NCBI GenBank assembly: GCA_034359265.1 | Contig: CP136891.1 | Coordinates: 58,876,001-58,940,000, forward strand | Reading direction: 5' to 3' | From: Canna indica | Taxonomy: Eukaryota > Streptophyta > Magnoliopsida > Zingiberales > Cannaceae | Length of the DNA stretch: 64,000 bases | Shown here: positions 21,900 to 34,300 of the stretch, piece by piece | Numbering within the stretch: the first letter of the stretch is position 1 | How the letters are laid out: every line of letters starts with the position of its first letter | Notes under the pieces: model-generated | Told to the model about the DNA's origin: nothing | Seen by the model: only the letters and a program-made list of their open reading frames with translations | The model's database searches: none | Translations under genes and position numbers: made by a program

Positions 21900-24877
21900 T
21901 GATGATGACAAACATCCTTAAGAAAATATATATTCATTAAAGCATTAAGAATATCAACTAAGGAATTTCTCCCCCTATCAACATGCATATGTATATAATT
22001 AAACTCCCCCTATCTATATGCATGGATATCCTATATTTTCCTCCCATTTCTTATACATTTCTCCCCATTTTAACTATATATTTCTCCTCCTTTTGACTAT
22101 GCATTTCTCCCCCTTTTAACATATATTTTCTCTATATATTTTTTCTAATTTTCTCCCCCTTTTGACATCAATCAAAAAGAGTATGAAAGGTCTATCTACT
22201 CAAAGGGATGAAACACAATTAATACATGAGGTTGAAACTCTAAGGAATATTTTTCATAAAACATGAAAACCTAAACCAAAGGGATGGAAAAACGAATATA
22301 TGATATGAAACAAGGTTCATACACGATATGTTCAAAAAACCAAATATTTTAATTCAAAAATACATCATGTATGTTATCAAAATGAATATTGTTTCTTTTT
22401 TTTGACATTTTTAGATTTCATTCAAACTTTCAACATACAAAGATATAGACATTTAAAACATGTATATCAAGTTTGAAGTAAAACTAATGTCATTTAATCC
22501 AATTATGAACTTAGCATGTTTTCATTTGAAATAAGCATGGAAAACATGCATATGCTAAGTCTCAAGTTTTGATATCTACTCATTTTTTTTTTTCAAACTT
22601 AGGCATCTAGACATCAAATATGAGATATTGTAAGGCTATGAGTTAAGTTTGGGCTTAATTGAGATTTTTAAGTTACTTTGTTGACTTAGGTCAACCTATA
22701 CTTTAAGATTTGAAATACTAATTTATTGGATGAAATTTTTTGATACCAAATATTGAATGAAAGTTTTGATACCAATTGTTGAATAAAAAATTTGATATTA
22801 ATTGTTGAATGATAATTTGAAATGCATGTATCAAGATTCAACTCAAAATGAATTTAAAAATCAAAGTCCATTTTTCATCCTATATTGATTCCAATGAAAC
22901 AAATGGATTTTTCTATCTATAATCCTAGATATCAAAATCATTTCTAGAAATGATTTTACTCAAGAAATTGTGTGAATAATATTAGAAATAAAATCCAAAT
23001 GGTATACATTAGTTTTTATTTGAAGATTTTGAAGAAAAAACAAAGTATCGGAAAGATTGTGTTTCAAGAAGAATGATACTTTCTGTTTTGAAATCCAACT
23101 TCAAAAATTCACTTTAAATTAGACTCTTGATGAAACTTTTTAAAACTTTTACTGATAAAACTAAATTTTTTCAGTGAATGTGAAGTTTCAAGAATCGTCT
23201 CAAAATTAATTTTCTATATTTTTCTAAAAATAATTGAAAATGATATTAAATGTAGGTTGAAATGATATTTTGGTAATTTTCAGTTATTCTTAAAACTTTT
23301 TTAATTTTTATTCAAACTTTCATGACACTACATGCTGGTCATGTAAAGAGTATATGTCAAGTTTGAAATGAAAATTAAGTCATTAAGTCAAGATATACCT
23401 ACCATGGTTTCATTTAAAACTAAACTAGTTTCTATGAAATTTGTCAAGTTTCAATCTTAACATTTACTCATGATTTTTCAAATTTAATCCTATGGATACC
23501 TAACATGAGTAAATCTAAACATGTTCCACAAGTATGGATTGAAAATGAGACCTTTAAGTCAATTTGTTGACTTGGGTCAACATGGTTCAAAAAAGGTTTG
23601 CATGAATTAACCTCAATTGTCACTTTATTCATATCCATAAGAATTTTCACTCTAAGAGCATGGAAACATGTCATACCTATTCCTAAACATATTTATGAAG
23701 TTTTGCACTTAAAATCGAATGACCAAGTCAATTGATACCAATTATGATTTGTTCACTTGGGCAAGCTTTTCAAGCTTAAATCCTCTAAGGTGAATTAGTT
23801 GTCACTTTCTTCATCTAGACATGAATTTTCAATCTTGAGCACATGACAACTAATCATTAACACACCTAAACATATTTATCCAATTTTTAACTTAAAATGA
23901 AGTCTTTAAAGAAGAATTTTAACCTAGTTCAATTTTATAGATATCATGATATCATGAAATGAGCTAAGTTATCCAAAATTTTCTTACTCATGAAAAATTA
24001 AATATTTATCATGCATAATCAATCATGAGCATATAGAGACATCATTAAAGCATAAATATTGAAGTATTTTTAAAAGATTTTTGCAAAATAAAATCATACC
24101 TTATTTCTTAGAAATTTGTCCAACATTTTCATTTCTTTTTTCATTTTCTCTTAGATAGCATTGCCTTTCATTAGCATACACAACTTGTAAGTATACTTCA
24201 TTAGTAAACAATGAAATTAAGGCTACTAGCAAGCTAACAAACTAACTAGCAAGGGTTCAATACAAAGTTTCATTTAAAACCTTAACCTATGCTAGAGAGT
24301 TAAGATTCATTTTAAGATGGATACCATGGTTTCAAAATGAATCTAAGAGATCCTAAGATATGAAACATTTTAGGAATAAGATCTCTACCTATGTTAAACT
24401 AGTTTGGACTTACAAGAATGTCTCTAATAGCAAGTATCAACCTAGAGCAAGTTTCATTCAATGAAATTTGCCTAAGCACTAAAATTCTACCTACTCATGA
24501 GAATTCAAAGATTTAGCATGTGATTACCATCATGAGTATAGAGATATAATTTAATCTTAAGCATTGAGGTATAACACTAAGATTTTGAATTTACCAAGAT
24601 TATACCTTATTCATGATGATTTAGCCAAACTAATATTTTTCTTCCTAATTAGCCTTCCTAAAACACTTATAACTTGCAAGTAAGCTACACTAATATTGTT
24701 AGAGAAAATATAGCTACTTAGCAAGCTAACTCAACCAAAAAGCAAAGAGATGCATCAAGTATTATTATCAAATATCACTTTGCTTAAATGGTTTCAAATT
24801 TGTTTCAAAATAAAATCGAGTGATATCAAAACGAATTTTAAGAGATCACAAGAATAATAAATGAAAAATATGTTCTC
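21900..24877. repeat. Element B non-coding internal region with degenerate ~170-bp units
   Basis: Homologous to 8532-11326 of A. Cores such as ATGTATATCAAGTTTGAAGT, ATGAGTTAAGTTTGGGCTTA and CTAAACATATTTATGAAGTT recur, with TTGTTGACTTGGGTCAAC between. No coding frame is shared between the copies. Confidence 0.6.
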
Positions 24878-24994
24878 CAACCATTCCTATTGGTTGAAAA
24901 CCGAAAGGCCACAATGTGCCTACGATTTAGAACTGCAAGGTTGCTTAGACCCATTACAGGCCACCGGGGTCTCCAAAGAGACCGGGAAATCAGA
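24878..24994 (-). other. Conserved palindromic block downstream of gag, element B
   Basis: Counterpart of 11327-11442. Here AGGCCACA-A-TGTGCCT and GGTCTC-CAAA-GAGACC are both near-perfect hairpins. Confidence 0.5.
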
Positions 24995-25217
24995 AATCAA
25001 AAATATTTTTCAAAAGATTCTTATAGCAAGAGTGGGGAAAACAACTCAAATTAAACATATATCAAACTCCAACTATAATGTAAACAAGAGGGTATAGGAG
25101 ATGATACCAGAGACTTTTTGATGCCAACCTTACTAAGGCATCAAGATGACTTGAAGTTGCAACCAAAGGAGGATTCATCATTCAATTTCATGGTCAACTT
25201 CAACTCTTCACTTCTCT

Positions 25218-26658
25218 CTACCCTTTTGTGGTGGCTCCCCCTACAAGAGAAGAAACCTTTGGTACCCAAATGCCTTTGGGTCCTAGGGGGTTAGTGGGTT
25301 TAGGTACCCAAAGTGTTTTCACAATATTTGGGTTCATTTTAAAGGCACAATCATAGATGGCATGCCCATAAACACTACAACAAAAGCAATGTCCATTAAA
25401 TTTCTTTTTGTTTTTACTATGGACATGAGATTTATTTGTAGAATGCTTGTCATTTGAACTGAGATGAGCATGAGCATTCTTAGATGAAATATTTTTATTT
25501 TGAACATGAGGTTTAAAGGTAGAATGTCTAACATGAGATTTAACATTAGCATGAACATTTTTTTTACTAAAATTCTTAGATGAGGAAGTATTTTTTATTT
25601 CATTCACTTTCTTGTTTAGGTTTAGAACCTCATTTTTCAAATCAATCATTGAGTTGTGTAAAGCATGCATTTGTGATTTCAACATATAATTTTCCTTTTT
25701 GATTTTTGATTTTTGATTTTTGATTTTTCAAAGACTCATTCTCAATTTTGAAATCATTCTTCAATTTTTCATTTTCATTTTTCAAATCCTTAGTGTCAAT
25801 ACTTAAAGTATCATGGCATGGATTGTTGACGCTAATTCTTAGCTTCTTATTTTCTAATTTTGCATCGTGTAATTGAGAGCTAAGATTTGAATTTTCTTTC
25901 TTCAAATTTTTGTTTTCTTTATCTTTCTTAACAAGCAAGACATACATAATTTTATACTCATCCATCAATTCATCAAAATCATGAGAGCTAGATGAGTTAA
26001 TACTATTATTATTATTAACATGACTATAAGAGGTGGAGTGTACCTCATTGTCATAATTCATGAGTCATCCTTTTGAATTTGCTTCATAGCCTTGGGAAGA
26101 GGATGCTTCATTCGAATATGATGATGATGTGGAAGCATTTGACCTCCTCTTTGCCTTGTTCTTCATTGTAGGGCAATTCTTTCTTACATGCCCTTTCTCA
26201 TGGCACACATGGCAGATCACCTTTCTCTTTCGATTTTTAGTGCTCCTATGACTGGAGATACTTTGGGCTTTAAAAACCATGTTAGCATTGGAAGGATAAC
26301 AATTGTCATCACTATCCTCATTAAAAGTTTCTAACTCTTCGGTTTTAGCATAATCATATAGCATATTCAAAGTAGCCCAAATATCATATGCCGAAGTACA
26401 ATGCATGATCTTTTCAAGGATATTATTTTCACAAGAACAATATATGCAATTTGTTGCCTTAGCATTTAACTCAAACATGCTAATTTGTTCTTGGGTCCAT
26501 GCATCCATATTTTCCTTAGGTTCAACATATTTCATCTTTATCATTTTAAATACACCTAAATCTTGAGTCTTTAGAAATGTGTACATCCTAGATTTCCATA
26601 GACCAAAGTTAGAGGCATCGAACCTAGGGGGTGAAGACGCTACCGACTCTAGAGCCAT
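25218..26658 (-). pseudogene. Gag of element B (copia-type, two CCHC knuckles), disrupted
   Basis: Of the three gag copies this has the best N-terminus: MALESVASSPPRFDASNFGLWKSRM at 26658 with the Trp codon intact, then the UBN2-type domain (TSAYDIWATLNMLYDYAKTEE) and knuckle CHVCHEKGHVRKNC at about residues 145-160. A TGA near 26062 replaces a Cys codon (TGC in F), in frame. A run of TTTTTGA heptamers near 25697-25732 causes a frameshift in the coiled-coil part; the frame beginning about 25685 continues the coiled coil, then second knuckle CFCCSVYGHAIYDC and GPKGIWVPKVSS. Protease and later domains are absent. Confidence 0.87.
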
Positions 26659-26712
26659 TTCGAGATCGAGACAAGGTGTAGAAGAGATGATGAAATCTCA
26701 AGCTACGAACCT

Positions 26713-26724
26713 GCTCTGATACCA
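26713..26724 (-). other. Primer-binding site of element B (tRNA-iMet)
   Basis: Minus strand TGGTATCAGAGC, two bases inside the 5' LTR. Confidence 0.9.
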
Positions 26725-26726
26725 AA

Positions 26727-28276
26727 TGTGGGTGAAATGGCGACACTAGAGGGGGGGGTGAATAGTATATTTACTATGTTATTCGCCTAATTTTCAATTT
26801 AATCATTTTCTTAAATCATTAGGCAATTTGCAATTCGATGATTGATTGTGGAATCGATAAATAATTAATTAATTAAGAACGAACAATCAATCAATGCAAA
26901 CACAAAGATTTTATAGTGGTTCGGCCCCAATGCATACTCCACTACCTAAGCACTCCGCTTAGGATTTTCAAACTAAGTTTTACTATATTAATTAGTTTCC
27001 CTTACACACGAGGACTTATCCCCGGAAAGACTCCACTCTCCAACTGAAGGCACTTCCATACTCGAAAGTATCCCGCCTTCCTACCGAGAGCTCTTTCCCA
27101 CCTCAACCTAAGGGACAACTAGAACTAATCCTAGTAAACACTAAGTTTACACAAGTGGTTTTACTCCTTTTCACCAAGGATACCACTTCACACAATAAGA
27201 CCTAACACTAGGTCTTTGCACGCTCAAATCAAATAGTTAAAATAACAATAAAATTATAATTAAAAAGAGCTTAAAATAAAACCAATGTTTGCAAGCTCCT
27301 TTCACAGCCTTGGCACCTCCAACTCGTCGAGGGAATGAGCTCGAGTCAGTTTCCGAGTTGAGGCAGCAGCTGGCGCTTGAGAAGGTGTTTGCAGAAGGAG
27401 CAGAGCGTAAGCAATCTTTCTTTTGGAAGACTCAAATCTCTCTTCTAGCTTGATGGCTCAATAATTTCTGTAAGAGTGTGAGAGAGAGATTAAAAGATGT
27501 GTATGAGGTGTATTTATATCCCCAGTTGAAACGGGGAGTCAACGGGATTATTTTCGACCATTACAGATGCTCGGTTGATGGTCCGATCGAATCGTCAGTC
27601 GACTGGTCATTCGACTGCTATAAATTTCTCTGTGGTCGGTCGACCGACGGGTCGACCGCCAGACGCAAATCGTGCGATCCTCGATCTTCGGTCGACCAAC
27701 GCGATCTGCATCTTCGGCTATTCGCAAGTCGGTCGACCGCCAAGCCTACTGCCCTTTTTGGGCTTCGGTCGGTCGACCGGGCCGGTCGATCGACAGACGC
27801 AAGAAGCTTACGATTTCTCTTTCGGTCGACCGACGCAAGCTGCGTTTGCAGCTAGCCTCAGTCCGTTCGACCAATCGGTCGACCGCTAGGGCTACTACCC
27901 ATTTCTTATCCTATTCGGTCGATCGCTCGGTCGATCGAATTTAGGCTGAGATTGTTTTCTTCAGCCTTTTTCTTCCGCGCTTTGTTTTTGGATTCCGGCT
28001 TTCAACGAGCATCATGACGGAGAGCTTTCCATGTGATCTTTGAGCTCGTCCGATGTGACTTTGGTGCACCCGTCGATCTTCGGAAAGTTTCGTGACGAAC
28101 CCAAGCGCGACGATCAATGTCCTTCCGATTTTGCGATTTCTCCGATCGAGGACATCGAACGCTAGTCGATATGGAACCTGAAAGATATTTTCAATGAAAT
28201 CATTAGTTCCATGTTTGTTATCATCAAAACCATCAAAACCGAGATTAAGGCTAAGATTGAAAACCTAAAGCCAACA
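26727..28276 (-). repeat. Element B 5' LTR
   Basis: TGTGGGTGAAATGGCGACAC to CCTAAAGCCAACA, 1,550 bp. Minus-strand TATAAATA at 27511-27518; palindrome array about 27570-27940; perfect R/U5 hairpin CCTAAGC-ACTCC-GCTTAGG near 26946. It differs from its partner by several percent in the first 170 bp. Confidence 0.9.
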
Positions 28277-30492
28277 ACACAGACAACCAAATGCTCTGAG
28301 ATGTTTAAGGCTAGGTGGTTCTTGAAATAACAGCTCATATGGACTCTTGTTGTCATGAATTGGGCTTGGTAGCCTATTGATTAGGTAAGTGGCAGTTAAT
28401 ATGCACTCTCCCCAATATCTTAATGGGATTTTCGACTGGTATTTCAAGCTCCTTGCAACCTCAAACAAATGTCTATGCTTTCTTTCAACTCTAGCATTTT
28501 ATTGTGGGCTCTCTACACAACTATACTGATGTATGATTCCCTGGTTTCGAATGAAGGTTTCTAAAGTGTTGTTAGTAAACTCACTACCATTTTCAGTATG
28601 AATGACTTTAATTGAATTATTGAATTGGGTTTACACCAGCTCAATGAAGCTGATAAGCAATTTTGGTACTTGGTCTTTTGAAGCAAAAAGATAAGTCCAA
28701 CAGTTTCTTGTATTTATCATCCACTAAAGTTAAAAAATAGGAGAAATTATTGTAAGTTGGAACCCTATGTGGTCCCCAAACATCATAATGAAGAACATCA
28801 AATGGTTTCTTTGCTTTATTCATGCTTTGAGAAAAAGGCAGTCTACATTGTTTGGCCAATGGACAAACATTACAAAAGAAACTTGAATCATGTTTCAACT
28901 CTAGTATTACATGTGAAAGCAACTTCATTCTAGTCTTGGACATGTGTCCTAGTCTTAAATGCCAAATAGAAACACTATCTAATGAGACAGCTAAAGCTTT
29001 GACACTCCTGTTGTGGTTCTCAGCTGGATGAGCTCCTAGCATCAAATACAACCCATTCACCTCTTTACCATTCCCCATAATTTTCTTTGAGTCTAGGTCC
29101 TGTATAACAAAAGTTGTGGGGTTAAAGGTAATAGAACAATTCATCTCCTTTATCAGTTTGACATTAGATTGAATTTGAAGTCTGGAGCAAGCAAAGTATT
29201 TGGTAGTTGTATGTTTCTATTTATGTAGGCAATCCCAGTGTGTGTCACACTGGTGGCTGATCCATTTGGTAATGAAATTTTACATTATGAGCTAGGTTTG
29301 GATATCCTATCTAAGGTTATATGACCGGATGCAATATGATCTGTGGCAGCACTATCTAAAATTCAATTTTTAGATAGAATAGATGCAACCGAACAAAAAT
29401 GCTTACATGCCATACTTGCCACATGGTTTTCTGCAAACTTGTTCTGCAGCATGTTGAATAGAGCATTGAATTGCTCTTCATTTAGTCCCCCTTTCGAAGT
29501 TTCAACCACATTTCCTCCTTCTTTTGCTGCATATTGTTCATTTTCTTTCTCACCGACTCCTGCTTGCATCGCATTCACAGGTTTGTCATTGTATTTCTGT
29601 TTGCTCTTATATAACTTGTGCCCTGGTGGATAGTCTACCACCTTATAACAATACTCCTTTGTGTGTCCTGTCCTCTGACATACTTCACAAAAAAAATTTG
29701 TGTAACTCTGGTCCTTACTTTTGTTGTACTTAAAGTTTCCTTGGATTGAGCTATTCAAAGCTACACTCTCGACTATTAAGGTAGCATTTGAGTTCATTTT
29801 CCTTTGTGTCTCTTCCTGTTCTAACATCTCATAGATTTGATTTATATCTGGCAAAGGCTTTATCATCAAAATTTGTCCACTAGTGTTGACATATGAGTCA
29901 TTTTACCCCATCAAAAATTGAGTGAGTCTATCTTTGATCTTGTATTCTCTGCCAGTTTCACATTTGCAATATGAATTAACCTCCATGGCATCCAATTCGC
30001 CCCAACATCCCTTCAATTTTGTGTAATAAGTGGAAATGGACATGTTGCCCTGTCTGGTGGAGGTAATCTACATTTTTATATCGAATATCCTCGGTTCATT
30101 GCTCCTTCCGAACCTTGCTTCTAAATCTGACCACATATGCATTGCAGATTGTGCGTATATTATACTTGAATTCACGATTTCACCATATCGTCGCATCTTT
30201 TCCAAATTCTATGATTCTGTGATGTCTCTTCTGGTTCTTGAATTGATCCATTTACGAAATCAACTTTGTTTTTTGTAGATAGTGAAATTAACATCGATTG
30301 TTTCCATGGCAGGTAATTTTCATTTCCAGAGAGCTTTATTGATACGAGCATCATACCTGGGTGATCACTGCTCAGCAACACGAACGAATCATAGTCTACA
30401 TCTGAGACTTCCTGCGTTGTTCCCCTTTCTGGGTTAGCCTGCGATTCGCCAGATGTCGATCTTGATGAATTCAATCTCCGGTTCCTTGTCAT
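28277..30492 (-). pseudogene. Element C gag, protease and integrase
   Basis: From 30492 leftward: gag N-terminus (MLVSIKLSGNENYLPWKQSM, KNKVDFVNGSIQEPEE), gag middle with several stops, knuckle CEVCQRTGHTKEYC (near 29690), protease with ILDSAATDHIAS (Ala in place of the Gly of DSG), GAG-pre-integrase and integrase zinc finger (WHLRLGHMSKTRMKLL ... CNVCPLAKQCRLPF), integrase start YDVWGP, a damaged central core (28500-28640), then [19 protein letters not shown] and [11 protein letters not shown] at the B junction. Multiple frameshifts and stops; non-functional. Confidence 0.88.
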
Positions 30493-30564
30493 CTTTCTTC
30501 AATCGATCGATCGATTTCTCTTGATCCCAATGGATCAGTGCGATTTATGAACAATCAACACCCT

Positions 30565-30576
30565 GCTCTGATACCA
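30565..30576 (-). other. Primer-binding site of element C (tRNA-iMet)
   Basis: Minus strand TGGTATCAGAGC directly abutting the 5' LTR. Confidence 0.9.
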
Positions 30577-30872
30577 TGATACAATCTAAGCTACTTCTAG
30601 GGCACACTGATGAATGAACAAAGAACTCTTCGGGAAGAAGATGAACTCACTTTATTGAATTAAAAAGGGGAAAAATTATAGATGTGAAAAGTTAAAGGAC
30701 ACAGATTTTAACTCACGCCTTTATACATGTGCACATTCAAAAAGATGTAAGGCTTTTGAAAAGATAATGTTGCCCTCATGGCTTATTAGACTAATGCTGT
30801 GCAAAATAGTAATTTTGATATACCTAATTTGACTAACTTCTAATTCAACTAATACTTCAAATGCATTTAACA
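30577..30872 (-). repeat. Element C 5' LTR
   Basis: 296 bp, TGATACAATCTAAGC to GCATTTAACA. Minus-strand TATAAAG at 30719-30725. Followed by target duplication CCAAA. Confidence 0.92.
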
Positions 30873-31023
30873 CCAAATCACTGCATTTGGGTTAGTTAGT
30901 TGATCGACAAATTCCCTAACCGACACCCACTAGTTTGCATGCGCCTCGTAAATGTTGGGAAAAGGGACGAAAGATTGCAGTTGAGAAGTTAGCGTTCGTT
31001 CCAGAAGCGAGTGAAGTAGTCCC
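30873..31023 (-). pseudogene. LINE E, middle segment between elements C and D
   Basis: Minus strand encodes FRPFSQHLRGACKLVGVG, like the part of L1 ORF2 just before the zf-RVT domain, with stops. It joins 17944 across element C (shared CCAAA) and 35686 across element D. Confidence 0.6.
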
Positions 31024-31247
31024 TAATGAAGTAATCAGTCTTAATCACTCTCTGGAATCCTCTGTTGTTACGAGTGTATGAGTGGAGCAGTACAATAATA
31101 GCTTTCATGAATCATTCATTTCCTCCTTACACGTGTAGGGATGATATTGTATTTAAAAGCTATAAATAGCTGTGTATTATGATTCATTAATTCAATTTCA
31201 TTTTTTTCTTTGTTTTACCTCCTGCATGCTACTGTAGCTCTATACCC
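31024..31247 (+). repeat. Element D 5' LTR
   Basis: About 224 bp, with TATAAATA at 31161-31168. Ends just before the primer-binding site. Confidence 0.75.
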
Positions 31248-31252
31248 TTATA

Positions 31253-31264
31253 TGGTATCAGAGT
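31253..31264 (+). other. Primer-binding site of element D (tRNA-iMet)
   Basis: TGGTATCAGAGT, one base different from the canonical TGGTATCAGAGC. Confidence 0.85.
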
Positions 31265-31317
31265 CGCATACGCTCTAACTAGTCTTCCATCTCATCTTTC
31301 TCATTTCCATTCGATCC

Positions 31318-34300
31318 ATGGCTGATAGTAATGCTTCCATGAATGTTCATCCTGCAAATCCTGGCGTCATAAATCCATTGCTGCAAGCTGGGCAAATCAT
31401 CACTTTGAACTCGGTCACTCAAATACCAATCAAGCTCACTGGAAACAATTACTCGATCTGGAAGGCGCAGTTCGATTTTCTTCTACTAGGGTATGGTCTC
31501 ATCCCCTACATTGATGGATCCCTTACCTGCGCTCCCGATACAGATCCAACTCTGAAGGATGTGTGGCTACGACAAGATGGGCTCATCAGACATGCTCTTA
31601 TGGCGTCTGTTGATCCCACCATTGCTCCTCGGATCGCTTCGTCATCCACAGCTTCCGTCGCATGGCAGAAAATTGCTCGTCAATATGCGAATAAATCGCA
31701 ATCCCGGGTATTTTCTCTTCAAGATAAACTCTCTCGCTTGACAAAAGTATTTAAATATGTTTCTGAATACTTTAATGAAGTTAGAGCAATTGCTGATGAA
31801 CTGGCGATTGCCAATTCTCCGCTTCCGGAAACGGCTCTTGTTATCAAGATCCTTGCTGGTTTAGGTTCGGAATATGATCATATTAGCACTGAGATAAGAT
31901 CGCGCGATACAAACATAACTCTTGAGGAACTCTTTGATAAGCTTTGTGGTCACGAAGCTTTCCTGTTGCATAAAGAGGACAAGACATCTATTACTGCTCA
32001 GTACATAAATAAATCGAAAACATCATCAAAATAGTCTAACACCAGTAACAATAGACGCAATTGGACTCAGAACAATTATAACAATTGGCGTCGATCTCCT
32101 GTTCCAAATGGTGCTAAGAACTGGAGACCTCCTGTTAACAATAATAACAGGCCATCAATCTTTTGTCAACTATGTGATAGACCTGGCCATACTGCGCGAG
32201 TTTGCAGGTCTTGATCACATAATCATGAAGAGGCTCAGGCTAATTTCGCTACTCGATTCAATCCTACCAATTGGGTGATGGACTCTGGTGCATCGCACCA
32301 TATAACCAGTGACAATCAAACTCTACAATCCACTTCAGATTATACTGGAGATGATAACATTGTGTTAGGTGATGGCAAAGGTATTAAAATTCATCAAACT
32401 GGTAACGCTTCAGTTATTTCTGGAAATCATAAGTTTACTTTAAATAATGTGCTTTATGCTCCAGCAATACACAAAAACTTAATCTCTGTGTCGCAGTTTT
32501 GTACTCAAAACAGTGTATCAACTGAGTTCTTTCCTCACTATTTTATTGTGAAGGATCTGAGAACAGGAACAGTGCTAGCACACGACCTGAATAAAGGCAA
32601 TACCTATGAATGGCCTGATGACATCAAGACTTCAGCTCCTTCAGTCAGTCTTCAGTGTTGGCATCAGCGACTTGGAAATCCTCAAATAAAAACACTTAAG
32701 CAAGTAATTTCAAAGTATCAGCTTTCATTATCTGACTCAATTCAAAAGCCTTGTAATTCTTGCTTATGCAACAAGAGTCACAGGCTTCCTTTCTCAGCTT
32801 CTACATTGCAGAGTTCAAAGCCATTGCAGCTTGTCTATTCGGATGTATGGGGACCCTCACCAATCACTGCATCAACAGGCCATAGGTTCTACATTATATT
32901 TGTAGATCATTTTACAAAATATACATGGTTGTTTCCTCTTAAATTTAAATATGATGTTTTGCAAGTCTTCATTGAGTTCAAAACTTTAGTGGAAAAGTAT
33001 TTTAACACATAAATTATAAGTTTATATACTGATGGTGGTGGAGAATTTATTGCTATGGGTTCTTACCTGTCTAAAGTAGGAATTCAACATCTTATATCAC
33101 CCCCATACACCCCGCAGCGTATCAGTGTGGTTGAACGCAGACACAGACATATAATGGAAACAACTAGAACATTGTTACATCAGGCTTCTGTTCCTATCAA
33201 TTTTTGGCCGTATGCATGCTCAACTGCAGTATACTTAATTAATAGATTGCCGACTGACATCTTAAATGGAGCTTCACCATTTCATGCATTATTCAATGAA
33301 CCTCCTAATTACAAATCACTTCGTACATTTGGATGTTTGTGTTATCCTTGGATGAAGCCATACACTAGCAATAAATTAGAACCTAAATCCAAACCGTGTA
33401 TCTACCTTGGATACTCTACCAAGTATCATTCATATCAGTGTTTGGATATATCAGCCTCAAAGGTTATAATTTCAAGACATGTGGTCTTCAAAGAGGACAT
33501 ATTTCCATTTCAAAAAGTTGACATTCACCTTCCACGAGTAATAGCTGAAGATAGTGATTGGTTTCATAATTCTAAGTCTGTAGCTCACACTCAGTCTGGG
33601 AATGAACCTACTGGTATAACTGACAATGACATACCTTCTGTTCCTATTCAAAGAAACCTTGCTACAGACAGTGTCATACTGGATACCTCTCCTATAGATA
33701 ATTCCTCAACCAGCTCATCCTCTGATAAAAATACTACACTGGTTGAAACCGGTTCTGTTTCCTTGTCAACTGACTCAACTACAAGTCATGTTCCTCAAGC
33801 TCAACCTAGAAGAATGACTACTCGCTCTCAAAACAACATATTTAAATCGAAATATCCTACAGACTATACTGCACTCTTAGCGGAAAGTTCCTTCACCATG
33901 GATACTCCAAAGACATTTAGACAAGCATTAAAACATCCAGCTTGGAAACAAGCTATGAATGAAGAATTTGCTGCATTAACAAAAAGCAATACATGGAGGT
34001 TAGTTCCACCCAGTCCGCAGCAAAACATAATTGGCAACAAATGAATTTTTCGAATTAAAAGAAATGCAGATGGATCAGTTGAAAGATTCAAGGGCAGATT
34101 GGTTGCTAAAGGATTCTCTCAGTGATCAGGAATTGATTTTAAATCAACTTTTAGCCCTGTTATAAAACCTACAACTGTCCATCTAATTCTCATAGTTGCC
34201 ACATATAACAAATGGCCTATTTTTCAGTTAGATGTTAATAATGCCTTTCTTCACGGCACTCTCGAGGACGAAGTGTACATGTCACAACCTCCGGGATTCC

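Larger units (their letters stand above)
20326..28276 (-). mobile_element. Element B: gag-only LTR retrotransposon inside copia C
   Basis: Minus-strand order is LTR (28276-26727), primer-binding site, gag, conserved block, about 3 kb non-coding, polypurine tract, LTR (21886-20326). It splits the integrase region of C: the C frame ends at AFGCLC on one side and resumes with VNTLKQGRTKFD on the other. The flanking pentamers GCACG and ACACA each differ by one transition from GCACA, the sequence expected for the uninterrupted target. No pol is encoded. Confidence 0.88.
17945..30872 (-). mobile_element. Element C: copia LTR retrotransposon, split by element B
   Basis: Both LTRs are 296 bp (17945-18240 and 30577-30872) and the flanks are identical CCAAA pentamers (17940-17944 and 30873-30877). 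Without B the element is about 5.0 kb, a normal copia size. The minus strand encodes gag, CCHC knuckle, protease, integrase, RT and RNase H in order, broken by stops and frameshifts. By my count the LTRs differ at about 17 of 296 positions, mostly transitions. It lies within LINE E. Confidence 0.92.

Noticed and set aside
29343..29633. Plus-strand frame of 96 codons
   Set aside because: Antisense of the copia C gag with its CCHC knuckle.
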